The notes: generated by a model from the letters alone, not told the origin. Shown: positions 40,399-49,370, numbered from the stretch's first letter. The stretch: DNA of 64,000 nt from Firm-04 sp045596625 (GCA_045596625.1 JAZOCU010000009.1:14620-78619); one strand, 5' to 3'. Made by a program: numbers and translations.

Positions 40399-41370
40399 AT
40401 GAATCAAACATCTCAACACAATGCATCGCGTGCTTACACACTCTCTGCACTGAATCTATCCCTTTATGCCGTTATTTGCATGATTCTCCCTTCATTGATC
40501 CAGATACTCTATTTTCGCATCTTCGATACCGATACAATGTCCAACAGCATTGCATATTTGATCTCTTTTCTGCCGATGTATTGTATTGCTTTTCCTATTT
40601 ACCTGCTCATCAGCAAAAAAATCGAACCATTGTCGCCCCCAAAGCATTCTCTGCCGATCGGAAAATGGATCATTGCTTTGTGTATCTGTGAAGCGATCAT
40701 GCTATTTGGTAATCTGATCGGCATGATCCTCTCCGCAATTCTCACAGTACTGTTCCCTGATGTTGCAACTACAACGCTCAACAACTATGTCTTTGGAGAA
40801 GATCCATATCTTTTCCTGTTCTTTGCTGTCGTTTGTGCTCCCATTATCGAGGAAATGCTGTTCCGCAAGGTTTTCATCGACCGTGTCCGCAAATATGGCG
40901 ATGGTTGGGCAATTCTGTGCTCCGGCTTGCTGTTCGGACTGTTCCATGGCAATTTTACTCAGTTCTTCTATGCCGCCGGCATTGGTATGTTCTTTGCCTT
41001 TATCTACGTTCGTACCGGAAAAATCCTGCATACGATTTCATTGCATGTGGCAATCAATTTCCTCGGATCTGCTGTGCCGGCGCTATTGATGGATCCCGAT
41101 GCCTATCAACAGCTTCTCTCTGCCGATAGCGCAAGCACCGAGGAGCTCTTGCTGATTTTTCAAAATATTTTCCCTTATCTTGTTTTCTCTTTCTGTGTCT
41201 GGATTGTCGCTATTGTCGGTCTGGTACTTCTGTTGACCTCAATCCGCAAATTTGAGCTGCAGCCGGCACAATGTCCCACGAAAGCAAAATCTGTTTTGCT
41301 GAATCCAGGCATCTTGATCTTCGTTGTACTCTGCATTCTCATGTTCCTGATCAATATGATTTGGGGATAA
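40399..41370 (+). CDS. CPBP-family intramembrane metalloprotease
   Basis: 323 residues, about eight membrane helices. The active-site motifs of the CAAX-protease/bacteriocin-processing (Abi) family are EEMLFRKVFIDR, LLFGLFHGNFTQFFYA and LHVAINFLGS. Family members process or protect against peptides; the substrate is unknown. AGGAGG directly precedes the ATG. It follows the terminator of the repeat-protein gene closely. Confidence 0.9.
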   Translation: MNQTSQHNASRAYTLSALNLSLYAVICMILPSLIQILYFRIFDTDTMSNSIAYLISFLPMYCIAFPIYLLISKKIEPLSPPKHSLPIGKWIIALCICEAIMLFGNLIGMILSAILTVLFPDVATTTLNNYVFGEDPYLFLFFAVVCAPIIEEMLFRKVFIDRVRKYGDGWAILCSGLLFGLFHGNFTQFFYAAGIGMFFAFIYVRTGKILHTISLHVAINFLGSAVPALLMDPDAYQQLLSADSASTEELLLIFQNIFPYLVFSFCVWIVAIVGLVLLLTSIRKFELQPAQCPTKAKSVLLNPGILIFVVLCILMFLINMIWG

Positions 41371-41402
41371 CGCAATAATATTGTGAATTTTTAAGAAACC
41401 TC

Positions 41403-41431
41403 TTGACATCCAGAGCAAAAAATAGTATAAT
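41403..41431 (+). promoter_or_regulatory. Promoter of the orphan 121-residue protein
   Basis: -35 TTGACA (41403-41408), 17-nt spacer, -10 TATAAT (41426-41431): a perfect consensus, so expression may be high. Confidence 0.88.
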
Positions 41432-41490
41432 GTGACTATACGCAATCACTGCAATCGGATACAAAATCAACTACTTTTTGGAGGTATCTC

Positions 41491-41856
41491 ATGGCTTCTG
41501 CAAAAAATATGGTTCTTGCCGGCGATTATGCAGGCTGCCGCATTTTCCGAATGTCTGCTACCTGCGCTTATATTTCCGGTACAATGAAGAAAATTGATGA
41601 TGTTCGCTTTTGTCCTGAATCAGTTGTGCGTTATGAGGTTTTGACTGATGACGTCATCCGCTCCGGCAATTCCTTATTGCTGACCGGTGCTCTGGATCCC
41701 TGCTGCCTCAACAATCTTCGACTGCATGCTTCCGCTGCAATGCAGGCAAAGGGTATTTATACCCTTGTTGTGAAGTTTCAAGACGATAAGCGCTCACTCA
41801 TCGAAGTCGATGAAAAGATCTATATGGCGATTGCTCGCCGCATGAATGCTGACTGA
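41491..41856 (+). CDS. Orphan soluble protein of unknown function
   Basis: 121 residues, no signal or membrane segment, several Cys (AGCRIF, SATCAY, RFCPES, DPCCLNN). No family recognised. It looks like a compact alpha/beta protein (DVRFCPESVVRYEVLTDD, IYTLVVKFQDDKRSLIEVDE). It is monocistronic between a perfect consensus promoter and a strong terminator, with GGAGG 8 nt before the ATG, features of a well-expressed gene. Confidence 0.85.
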   Translation: MASAKNMVLAGDYAGCRIFRMSATCAYISGTMKKIDDVRFCPESVVRYEVLTDDVIRSGNSLLLTGALDPCCLNNLRLHASAAMQAKGIYTLVVKFQDDKRSLIEVDEKIYMAIARRMNAD

Positions 41857-41872
41857 TCAATTCTATATCAAA

Positions 41873-41912
41873 AAATGGCTTACACTCCAAACGGAATGTA
41901 AGCCATTTTTAT
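41873..41912. terminator. Terminator between the orphan gene and the B6 transporter
   Basis: A 12-bp stem (AAATGGCTTACA / TGTAAGCCATTT) with T/A runs on both sides acts on both converging transcripts. Confidence 0.87.
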
Positions 41913-41917
41913 TGCTG

Positions 41918-42421
41918 TTATTTTGGTATCCGCACATGAAAGCGATCAATTGCCAGTGCACAAGCACAGTAAACCAATGCCGAGGCGGTTGACTGTACAA
42001 TATTACCGGGCAGTGTCGCCAAAAACTGCACCCAAGGATTTCCTTGGTACAATATAACTTCAGTCAGCCAATATCCTACAATCGTGATCAGACAGCATAT
42101 TGCACAGGATATCACGCGTCTGGCACAAAACATCCGCTCACCGCCGATCATTGAACAGGCAAATGCCAATGCAGCTTTGATCAGAAAGGTCGGCAGACAA
42201 TATATCGCATATCCCGAAATCAAATCTGCCATGGCACCGCCGAGTGCCGCAGCACCCATTGCATAAGGCAAGGGCAGCCAAGCCGCTGCAAGATAAATCG
42301 CAGCATCGCCAAGATGAATATAGCCATGTCCCGACGGAATATGGATCGCTGCTGTCAATACACAGATCATTGCTGTCATCAGCGCTGCATTGACCAAATT
42401 TTTAATTTTCGCATTTTTCAT
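41918..42421 (-). CDS. ECF transporter S component, probably for vitamin B6
   Basis: 167 residues, five to six membrane helices, with the N-terminal ALMTAMICVLTAAIHIP segment typical of ECF substrate-binding (S) proteins. It would bind a vitamin and dock onto the shared EcfA/A'/T module, which is not in this window. Its ATG overlaps the stop of a pyridoxal/pyridoxamine kinase gene, so a B6 vitamer is the likely substrate (PdxU/HmpT-type; inferred from context). The alternative is another small vitamin or precursor. Confidence 0.82.
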   Translation of the reverse strand: MKNAKIKNLVNAALMTAMICVLTAAIHIPSGHGYIHLGDAAIYLAAAWLPLPYAMGAAALGGAMADLISGYAIYCLPTFLIKAALAFACSMIGGERMFCARRVISCAICCLITIVGYWLTEVILYQGNPWVQFLATLPGNIVQSTASALVYCACALAIDRFHVRIPK

Positions 42422-43248
42422 AGATAATCCTCCAACGCTCTCAAAAGCGGTTCAAACAATACTCCTTCATCTGCTGAGGTATTCTGCTGTAAGGTATATT
42501 GTGTCACCGCTGATAAAAACTGTCCTGCAGTCCGCACTGCCTGCTCCAGCTTCCTGCCGCGAGCCAGTGCTGCACACACCACCGAGGCAAACAGATCACC
42601 GGTACCGGAAAACAGACTTTTTGTTCGATGTACCGTATCAAAAGAAACCGATCCGTTGCAATAGGTCAGATTGCAGATCATATCCTCTCGAACAATACCT
42701 GTGATCACAACCGATCCGCAGCCAAGTGCTGCAAGCTGCTGCGCCAATGCTACGGCTTCTGCCGTATGCAATGTCTCACCATGATAGGGCGTATCCGTCA
42801 GCAAACAAGCTTCTGTTACATTAGGCGTGATAACATCAGCAAATGCAACCAGCTCTCGCATGGCTTTACACAGCGCAGGTGTATAGGTGCTGTATAATTT
42901 GCCATCATCTCCCATCACAGTATCCAGCAGGATCCTGCACTCCGGATTGATTTCTTTTTGTCGGATGAAAAAATCACGCACGACTGCAATTTGTCCTTCT
43001 GAACCCAAAAAACCGCTATATATCATCGAAAACATCAGATCTGACCAGCTTTCCAAATATGCCGGCATTGCATCAGTCAGATCCGTGAACACATAATCAG
43101 AAAAGCCGGTGTGCTTTGATAACACCGCAGTCGGCACCGGGCACGCCTGCACACCTAATACCGATAAAATCGGAAGCGCTGTGGTCAGGGAGCATCGCCC
43201 ATATCCGGACAAGTCATTAATACAAGCTACACGAGGGACTGCACCCAA
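42418..43248 (-). CDS. pdxY: Pyridoxal/pyridoxamine kinase
   Basis: 276 residues of the ribokinase-like PdxK/PdxY family. It phosphorylates vitamin B6 vitamers to enter the PLP pool. Visible are NDLSGYGRCSLTTALPILS (substrate loop), MIYSGFLGSEGQ, DTVMGDDGKLY, ITPNVTEACLL and the GTGD anion hole in FSGTGDLFASVV. The start is TTG at 43248 behind AAGGAG. It forms a coupled pair with the ECF S component, i.e. uptake plus trapping. Confidence 0.92.
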   Translation of the reverse strand: MGAVPRVACINDLSGYGRCSLTTALPILSVLGVQACPVPTAVLSKHTGFSDYVFTDLTDAMPAYLESWSDLMFSMIYSGFLGSEGQIAVVRDFFIRQKEINPECRILLDTVMGDDGKLYSTYTPALCKAMRELVAFADVITPNVTEACLLTDTPYHGETLHTAEAVALAQQLAALGCGSVVITGIVREDMICNLTYCNGSVSFDTVHRTKSLFSGTGDLFASVVCAALARGRKLEQAVRTAGQFLSAVTQYTLQQNTSADEGVLFEPLLRALEDYL

Positions 43249-43281
43249 CCCCCTTCATCTCCTTTCACAATTCGCTCTATC

Positions 43282-43310
43282 ATTATAGCACAATCACCGG
43301 TAAATTGCAA
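43282..43310 (-). promoter_or_regulatory. Promoter of pdxY and the ECF gene
   Basis: Minus strand: -35 TTGCAA (43305-43310), 17-nt spacer, -10 TATAAT (43282-43287). Confidence 0.75.
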
Positions 43311-43403
43311 GACCAAATATTCACACACCGATTGCTCCTCGCATTTTGCACAGAAACAACAAAATATGCAATACACAATGCAGAAAAATCTACACGAAAA
43401 CTA

Positions 43404-43444
43404 TTGACAAAGCCACCATCCGGGTGATATCATATTGATATCAC
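43404..43444 (+). promoter_or_regulatory. Promoter overlapped by a palindrome, upstream of the ABC transporter
   Basis: TTGACA (43404-43409) is followed after 18 nt by TATCAT (43428-43433). The -10 lies inside GTGATATCA-TAT-TGATATCAC (43424-43444), perfect 9-bp arms, a likely repressor site. The transporter start is 215 bp downstream. Between them, AAGCGATA (43595-43602) can pair with TATCGCTT (43615-43622), followed by TTCCC, and TGCTATACT near 43558-43566 is a second possible -10. Confidence 0.5.
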
Positions 43445-43658
43445 TCCAGCAACTCGTACAATTCAATTGTGATTCTTCACAAAATGCAAAATCACTTGCT
43501 TTCCTGTTCGTTCAATACGTAAATTCTGGTTCTATTTCACAAAATTGACACATTTATATGCTATACTAAACGGTGCTGCTATAATAGTATTGATAAGCGA
43601 TAACGGTAACACTGTATCGCTTTTCCCTTAGACTACATATCAGAAAGGTTGTGTTGTT

Positions 43659-46600
43659 TTGCTCAAGCTCAAAGGAATTACGAAAAATTATCTCGCCGGC
43701 GATTCCGAAGTGCAAGCACTCAAGGGTATTGATGTTACCTTCCGAAAAAATGAATTTGTATCGGTGCTCGGTCCCTCAGGTTGTGGTAAAACCACGTTGT
43801 TGAACATCATCGGCGGTCTTGATCGTTATACCGAAGGCGATCTCATCATTCAAAACATTTCAACCAAGGAGTATTCTGACAGAGATTGGGATGATTATCG
43901 GAACCACACCATTGGTTTTGTATTCCAGACCTATAATCTGATCCCCCATCAGACGGTGCTTGCCAATGTTGAGCTGGCATTGACATTGTCCGGTGTTTCC
44001 AAATCCGAACGCCGTGAACGGGCAAAGGCTATGCTCCAAAAGGTCGGACTCGGTGATCAGATCCATAAAAAGCCGAATCAGATGTCCGGCGGTCAGATGC
44101 AGCGTGTCGCGATTGCACGTGCACTCATTAACAACCCCGAAATCCTCCTTGCCGATGAGCCTACCGGTGCATTGGATACCGAAACCAGTGTACAGATCAT
44201 GGATCTTCTCAAAGAGATCGCAAAAGATCGCCTTGTTATCATGGTAACTCATAACCCCGAGCTTGCCGAACAATATTCTACCAGAATCCTGCGGCTGCTC
44301 GATGGTAAGATCGTCAGCGATTCCAAGCCTTATGAAGGCGCTCAGCAAAAGAAAAAAGATAAGGCTAATCAGGAAAAGACTGCCAAGAAAAAGAAGAAAA
44401 AGCATGTTTCCATGAACTTCCTTACTGCCGGCTCTCTTTCTCTCAACAATCTGATGACGAAAAAGGCACGTACCTTCCTGACCTCTTATGCAGGCAGTAT
44501 CGGTATTATCGGTATTTCGTTGATTCTCTCACTTTCCGATGGCTTCCAGACCTATATCAATACCGTTCAGGAAAATACACTTTCTTCTTATCCCCTCGTT
44601 ATTGAGGAACAAGCTGCCGATCTTTCCGGTCTGATGGAATCTCTTGCCAATACCGCACCGAAAGATGATGCTCATGAGCTTGATAAGGTCTATATCAGCG
44701 ATACCGCCTCGGCAATGCTCAATGCAATGGTTTCCGAAGTACAGGAAAATGATATGTCCGGTCTCAAGAAATATATCGAGGAGCACCAAGCTGAGCTGGA
44801 TGATTATCATATCGCTTACAGCTATTTCGTAACACCGCAGATCTATCTTGCCGATACCGCTGAGGATGTAACCGTTGTCAATCCGAATCCTATGGTCGAT
44901 GCCTATTATCAGATGCTGGGCTATGATATGAGCAGCGCATCCTCTGCCTATTCCTCTATGATGAATATGGGCACCTCGATGATGGATGTCTGGACAACGC
45001 TCTATGGTGACCAGAATCTGCTGGATTCACAATATGATGTGATCTCCGGTCACTGGCCCACCAATTATCAGGAAGCTGTGCTGGTCGTCGATGACCGCAA
45101 TGAAATTACTGACCTGACAATGTATGGTCTGGGTCTGCGTGATGCCGGTAAGATTTCTGAGATTTTTGCTACCATTATGAGCGGCGGAACATTGGAATCA
45201 CAAGCTGACAGCTTTGACTATGATGAGCTGCTGAATCTCCAGTTCAAGCTTATTCTCAACACCGATATCTACGAATATGACGAAACAAAGCAGTGTTGGG
45301 TCGATCGCAGCAAAAATGATGATTACATGAAAGAGAAGATCGAAAACGGCCTGCCGATCAAGATCAGCGGTATTGTCCGTGCCAAGGAAGGCACCGTTTC
45401 CGGCGCTCTGTCTGCAGGTACGATCTGCTATACAAAAGAACTTACCGATTATCTGATTGAAGAAATTGCAAAATCCGATATCGTAAAAGAACAGCAAGCA
45501 GATCCCGAAATTGATGTCTTCACCGGCTACCCCTTTGAAGACCCCGATGAGGATGTTACCATCGAGGATGTTTACGAGTACATCGACAATATGAGTCAGG
45601 CTGAGCTGCAGCAGATGCAGATGATGTTTGGCACTCTTTATGGTGATTCCTTCAACAGCACTGATGTGATCGATGCGCTCAACTCAATGAGCGATGATGA
45701 GCTGGTTGCTGCTTTGGGTCCCCAGATGATTGCAGGCATTACCGTTGATGATGCCAAAACCTTCGCTGCTACGGATCAGGGCAAATACGCACTGGCACAG
45801 GCAATCGCTGCCGGTTTGGGCGTTCCTGCCGATCCCGCTCTTGTTGATAGTCTCTCTGATGAGGATCTGCTTGCAACTTATCAGCAGATCGTACTCTCCT
45901 CCGTAACCGCTGACCAGATCCGTGCACAGATCGCTGCAATGAGCGATGATCAGCTGAATCAATTGGCTGCTTCTCTGAATCCTGCTAACGATGCCGAGAG
46001 CTTAAAGCAGATGCTCGCTACCATGGATGAGGATACTTTACTCACGATCTTTAAGGAACAAGTGCTCTCTGCCTCCACTGAGAATACCTATAACGGCAAT
46101 CTCAGCATTATGGGTGTGCATGATCCCGATCATCCCAATGCCATCATGATCTACTCCAACAGCTTTGAAGCAAAGGAAAACTTTGAAACCTTCCTAGAAG
46201 ACTATAACCAGAAACAGATCGATGCAGATAATGAAGCCGGTGTCATCGAATATACCGACTATATCGGCATCATGCTCTCCTCGGTTACCAAGATCATTAA
46301 CATGATCTCCTATGTTCTCATCGGTTTTGTCTCTATTTCACTGGTGGTTTCCTCTATCATGATCGGCATTATCACCTATATCTCCGTGCTGGAACGTACC
46401 AAGGAAATCGGTATTCTCCGTTCGATCGGTGCTTCCAAACGAGATATCAGCCGTGTATTCAATGCCGAAACCTTCCTTGTAGGTTTGGTATCCGGCGTTC
46501 TGGGTGTTTTGATTACTATACTGCTGGATATCCCCATTAACATCATCATTGAACACGTTTCCGGTGCGCCCGATATTGCTTTCCTGCGCCCCCTCTATGC

Positions 46601-46706
46601 CGTGATCCTCATTGCAATCAGCATTATTCTTACACTGATTGCCGGCCTTGTTCCTTCTCATATGGCTGCCAAAAAGGATCCCGTTATTGCTTTGCGTTCT
46701 GAATAA
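43659..46706 (+). CDS. ABC transporter, ATPase fused to FtsX/MacB-type permease with large ectodomain
   Basis: 1015 residues. The nucleotide-binding domain (1-225) has Walker A GPSGCGKTT, signature MSGGQMQRVAIARAL and Walker B ILLADEPTGALD. A Lys-rich linker (about 230-248) leads to one membrane helix (about 275-295), an extracellular domain of about 570 residues, and three C-terminal helices with the FtsX signature VLERTKEIGILRSIGASKRDI. This architecture works by mechanotransmission (lipoprotein, peptide or antibiotic handling) rather than simple transport. The ectodomain holds about five spaced helical motifs of the type (M/L)S(D/Q)(D/E)xL at roughly residues 645, 675, 730, 759 and 787. 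The start is TTG at 43659 behind GAAAGG. Confidence 0.92.
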   Translation: MLKLKGITKNYLAGDSEVQALKGIDVTFRKNEFVSVLGPSGCGKTTLLNIIGGLDRYTEGDLIIQNISTKEYSDRDWDDYRNHTIGFVFQTYNLIPHQTVLANVELALTLSGVSKSERRERAKAMLQKVGLGDQIHKKPNQMSGGQMQRVAIARALINNPEILLADEPTGALDTETSVQIMDLLKEIAKDRLVIMVTHNPELAEQYSTRILRLLDGKIVSDSKPYEGAQQKKKDKANQEKTAKKKKKKHVSMNFLTAGSLSLNNLMTKKARTFLTSYAGSIGIIGISLILSLSDGFQTYINTVQENTLSSYPLVIEEQAADLSGLMESLANTAPKDDAHELDKVYISDTASAMLNAMVSEVQENDMSGLKKYIEEHQAELDDYHIAYSYFVTPQIYLADTAEDVTVVNPNPMVDAYYQMLGYDMSSASSAYSSMMNMGTSMMDVWTTLYGDQNLLDSQYDVISGHWPTNYQEAVLVVDDRNEITDLTMYGLGLRDAGKISEIFATIMSGGTLESQADSFDYDELLNLQFKLILNTDIYEYDETKQCWVDRSKNDDYMKEKIENGLPIKISGIVRAKEGTVSGALSAGTICYTKELTDYLIEEIAKSDIVKEQQADPEIDVFTGYPFEDPDEDVTIEDVYEYIDNMSQAELQQMQMMFGTLYGDSFNSTDVIDALNSMSDDELVAALGPQMIAGITVDDAKTFAATDQGKYALAQAIAAGLGVPADPALVDSLSDEDLLATYQQIVLSSVTADQIRAQIAAMSDDQLNQLAASLNPANDAESLKQMLATMDEDTLLTIFKEQVLSASTENTYNGNLSIMGVHDPDHPNAIMIYSNSFEAKENFETFLEDYNQKQIDADNEAGVIEYTDYIGIMLSSVTKIINMISYVLIGFVSISLVVSSIMIGIITYISVLERTKEIGILRSIGASKRDISRVFNAETFLVGLVSGVLGVLITILLDIPINIIIEHVSGAPDIAFLRPLYAVILIAISIILTLIAGLVPSHMAAKKDPVIALRSE

Positions 46707-46717
46707 TCCATACTCTC

Positions 46718-46760
46718 AAAGCCTCTGTCCTTGCTTACTGCACCGACAGAGGCTTTTTTC
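46718..46760 (+). terminator. Terminator after the ABC transporter
   Basis: A 12-bp stem, AAAGCCTCTGTC / GACAGAGGCTTT, is followed by TTTT. Confidence 0.87.
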
Positions 46761-46790
46761 AATATCATGCATCCGATGTTTCAGCAGATA

Positions 46791-46829
46791 TTGACAAAAA
46801 AATAAGCTTATGCTATAATATTAGCATAA
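46791..46829 (+). promoter_or_regulatory. Promoter of AraC gene 1 with operator-like repeat
   Basis: -35 TTGACA (46791-46796), 17 nt, -10 TATAAT (46814-46819). The -10 lies inside TTATGCTA-N6-TAGCATAA (46808-46829). The core TATGCT-N8-AGCATA recurs at the second AraC gene. Confidence 0.75.
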
Positions 46830-46851
46830 TATTTGAACAGGAGGTGTCGTC

Positions 46852-47667
46852 ATGAAAATGAATGAAATCGGTTATCACCACCGTCATGACCGCTATTTCT
46901 GCGTGGATCGACAGAATGGCTTCGATGATTGGATGATGCTGCTTGTGAAAACGCCTGCTGTCTTTCGTGTGAACGGGGAACTGATACCAATGCCTGCCAA
47001 TACTTTCATTCTTTATACCCCACAACATCCGATTTATTACTATACCGAACACGATAACTATTATGATGACTGGTTTCACTTCATACCGAATGACGAAGAA
47101 GAGTCATTGATCCGTTCGCTGGAAATTCCTCTCAACACACCGGCAGCACTTCCCGATATGACAGAACTCTCTGCAACAGTTCGCAATATGTGCTATGAAA
47201 AATATTCCGCTAACATCAATCGTAAAACTACCATCAACTATTATTTCCGCATTCTGTTATATAAGCTCCACGAGAAAATGACAATGCATACCGATACAAC
47301 AAAGGTCACTGACAACATCTATCTCTCGACCCTGCTTTGGGTCCGCGAATGCATCTACCGCTGGCCCGGCAGAGATTGGTCGATTGATGATATGGCTAGA
47401 GAGCTTTCTCTCAGCCGCTCTCGGTTTCAGCATCTCTATTCCGAAACCTTCGGCGTCAGTGTCAACAAGGATCTCATCACAAGCCGTCTCGCACGAGCCA
47501 AGGAGCTTCTCACTACCACCGATATGTCCATCAATGATATTGCGATCGACATCGGTTATAATGGGATTTCATATTTTATCCGGCAATTCAAAGCTGCCTT
47601 CGGCATCACGCCGATTCAGTATCGAAGCATGAAAACAAAGCGCGCCTTTGATGAAGATACACCGTAA
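46852..47667 (+). CDS. AraC-family transcriptional regulator, copy 1
   Basis: 271 residues. The N-terminal half is a cupin-like sensor (MNEIGYHHRHDRYF, LLVKTPAVFRVNGELIPMPA). The C-terminal 100 residues are two AraC helix-turn-helix motifs: WSIDDMARELSLSRSRFQHL and, after LARAKELLTTT, INDIAIDIGYNGISYFIRQF, closing with FGITPIQYR. Such regulators often control carbohydrate-use genes. The ATG at 46852 follows AGGAGGTG. It is strongly similar to the next gene, with the same promoter motif. No obvious target operon adjoins, so autoregulation or a distant regulon is likely. Confidence 0.92.
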   Translation: MKMNEIGYHHRHDRYFCVDRQNGFDDWMMLLVKTPAVFRVNGELIPMPANTFILYTPQHPIYYYTEHDNYYDDWFHFIPNDEEESLIRSLEIPLNTPAALPDMTELSATVRNMCYEKYSANINRKTTINYYFRILLYKLHEKMTMHTDTTKVTDNIYLSTLLWVRECIYRWPGRDWSIDDMARELSLSRSRFQHLYSETFGVSVNKDLITSRLARAKELLTTTDMSINDIAIDIGYNGISYFIRQFKAAFGITPIQYRSMKTKRAFDEDTP

Positions 47668-47690
47668 CATATTCCTTCTATCACGTTCAC

Positions 47691-47724
47691 ACGGCAGTGT
47701 CATGTCTCAGGCACTGCCGTTTTC
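47691..47724 (+). terminator. Terminator after AraC gene 1
   Basis: A 9-bp stem, ACGGCAGTG / CACTGCCGT, is followed by TTTTCT. Confidence 0.8.
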
Positions 47725-47786
47725 TGTCATAACACCAATGATTTGTGATCAATTAGAAAAAACTTGACATTCTCGGCATTTAGGAA

Positions 47787-47824
47787 TTGACAAATTTATC
47801 TCCTTATGCTATAATTACAGCATA
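47787..47824 (+). promoter_or_regulatory. Promoter of AraC gene 2 with the same operator-like repeat
   Basis: -35 TTGACA (47787-47792), 17 nt, -10 TATAAT (47810-47815). TATGCT (47805-47810) and AGCATA (47819-47824) are 8 nt apart, exactly as at the first gene. Confidence 0.75.
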
Positions 47825-47847
47825 TTTAGAGGATTGGAGGCGGTTCC

Positions 47848-48669
47848 ATGCACATGGACGAAATCGGCTATAACCATCATCACGATCGTTCTTTCGTTAT
47901 TGACCGACCCAGCGGTGCAGGTGATTGGCTTCTGTTAATTGTAAAAGCTCCCGCTTTCTTCCGTATCGATGGCAAGATCATTCGCATGCCTGCCAACGCC
48001 TTTATTATTTATACACCGGATTATCCACAGTATTATTACCCCGATTCGGATGAGTATTATGATGACTGGATCCACTTCTATCCAGAAAAAGAAGAATTGG
48101 ATCTGATGCAGTCGTTGAATATTCCCTTCAACTGCCCCGTTCCGCTTCCCGATACTACCGAGGTTTCCGTTATGGCACGTAATATGTGCTATGAACAATA
48201 CTCCGCTAACCAAAACCGCAAACAAAGCGTTGACCTCTATTTTCGCCTGATGATCTATAAACTGCACGAAAAAATGCACATGCAGAATGATGCCTCGAAA
48301 ATTAGTGAAAGCGTTTATTTCACTACACTGCTGTGGGTAAGACAATGCATTTATCGCTGGCCCGGCAGAGATTGGTCTATCGATGATATGGCGAAAGAGC
48401 TTTCCCTTAGTCGTTCTCGCTTTCAGCATCTTTATTCCGATACCTTCGGTGTCAGCGTCAATAAAGATCTGATTACCAGCCGACTCGAAAAAGCAAAAGA
48501 ATTGCTGATCTGCACCGATCTCGGTGTCAATGATATCGCAACGATCATCGGCTATAACGGTGTTTCTTATTTTCTCAGACAGTTTAAGGCTGCTTTTGGC
48601 ATTACTCCCATTCAATATCGCAATGCCCAGAAAAATGATTCGACCCAAAAGAAATCCAAAAACACCTGA
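47848..48669 (+). CDS. AraC-family transcriptional regulator, copy 2
   Basis: 273 residues, a close paralogue of the preceding regulator along its whole length. The sensor half reads MDEIGYNHHHDRSF and LLIVKAPAFFRIDGKIIRMPA. The DNA-binding half is nearly the same (WSIDDMAKELSLSRSRFQHL, VNDIATIIGYNGVSYFLRQF). The first, recognition-type helices are almost identical, so the two proteins may bind the same sites, while differences in the sensor half could give different ligands. GGAGG precedes the ATG at 47848. The pair probably arose by tandem duplication including the promoter. Confidence 0.92.
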   Translation: MHMDEIGYNHHHDRSFVIDRPSGAGDWLLLIVKAPAFFRIDGKIIRMPANAFIIYTPDYPQYYYPDSDEYYDDWIHFYPEKEELDLMQSLNIPFNCPVPLPDTTEVSVMARNMCYEQYSANQNRKQSVDLYFRLMIYKLHEKMHMQNDASKISESVYFTTLLWVRQCIYRWPGRDWSIDDMAKELSLSRSRFQHLYSDTFGVSVNKDLITSRLEKAKELLICTDLGVNDIATIIGYNGVSYFLRQFKAAFGITPIQYRNAQKNDSTQKKSKNT

Positions 48670-48687
48670 TCGTTCCATAAATAATTT

Positions 48688-48726
48688 ACGGCAGAACCTT
48701 TTTGACAAAGGCTCTGCCGTTTTTAA
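48688..48726. terminator. Terminator after AraC gene 2
   Basis: A stem, ACGGCAGA / TCTGCCGT, with inner CCTTT/AAAGG pairing, is followed by TTTTT. Confidence 0.82.
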
Positions 48727-48748
48727 TATCCTATTTTATATCTGCAAG

Positions 48749-49315
48749 TCATGCTTCTATAGGCGCAAACAATCTGCGGCTTGCCGGAACGCGCAGCAAA
48801 ATCCATGCACCACAGACTGTGAAAATACATTCCGGCAGCATATAGGCACCATTATAGCAAACAGAATACAAAAGTACATTCCAGCCTTCCCAGCACCATT
48901 CGGAAAAGAATATCGAGCCTGAAATCGTATGGCATAAAAACCGTATGGTCAATGCAAATGTGATTCCCAAGCAAGCGCCTAATTTACCACGATGACGAAA
49001 ACTGCCCGCAAGACCTAACAAACCAAATGCGAGCAGATAATCAAAAATCAGACTGCCGACCAAAGCGATGGAGGATATTCCCGAACGTGCCAAAGCGGCT
49101 CCGTCTAACAAAATTTGCAGCAATGCGTGGATTCCACAAGAAAACAATCCCCATCGGGTACCATAACGAATGGCGATCAGGCATAGAGGCAGCATACTCA
49201 ACAATGTTACCGATCCTCCCATCGGTGCCTCAAACAGCTTTACAAAACTCAAAGCGGTTGCCAAACCGATCATCATAGCTGTTGTCACCATACGCTGTGT
49301 TCTTTCATGTCGCAT
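48749..49315 (-). CDS. thiT: Thiamine ECF transporter S component
   Basis: 188 residues, about six membrane helices. The segment FEAPMGGSVTLLSMLPLCLI matches the ThiT family start, and Trp/Glu-containing loops later in the chain fit its thiamine pocket. It imports thiamine with the common EcfA/A'/T energising module encoded elsewhere. A TPP riboswitch in its leader confirms the substrate. The ATG at 49315 follows AAAGGATG. Confidence 0.93.
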   Translation of the reverse strand: MRHERTQRMVTTAMMIGLATALSFVKLFEAPMGGSVTLLSMLPLCLIAIRYGTRWGLFSCGIHALLQILLDGAALARSGISSIALVGSLIFDYLLAFGLLGLAGSFRHRGKLGACLGITFALTIRFLCHTISGSIFFSEWCWEGWNVLLYSVCYNGAYMLPECIFTVCGAWILLRVPASRRLFAPIEA

Positions 49316-49370
49316 AATACTTCATCCTTTCAAATGCAGGATTTTGTCAACGAAAAGTAACCACAAAATA

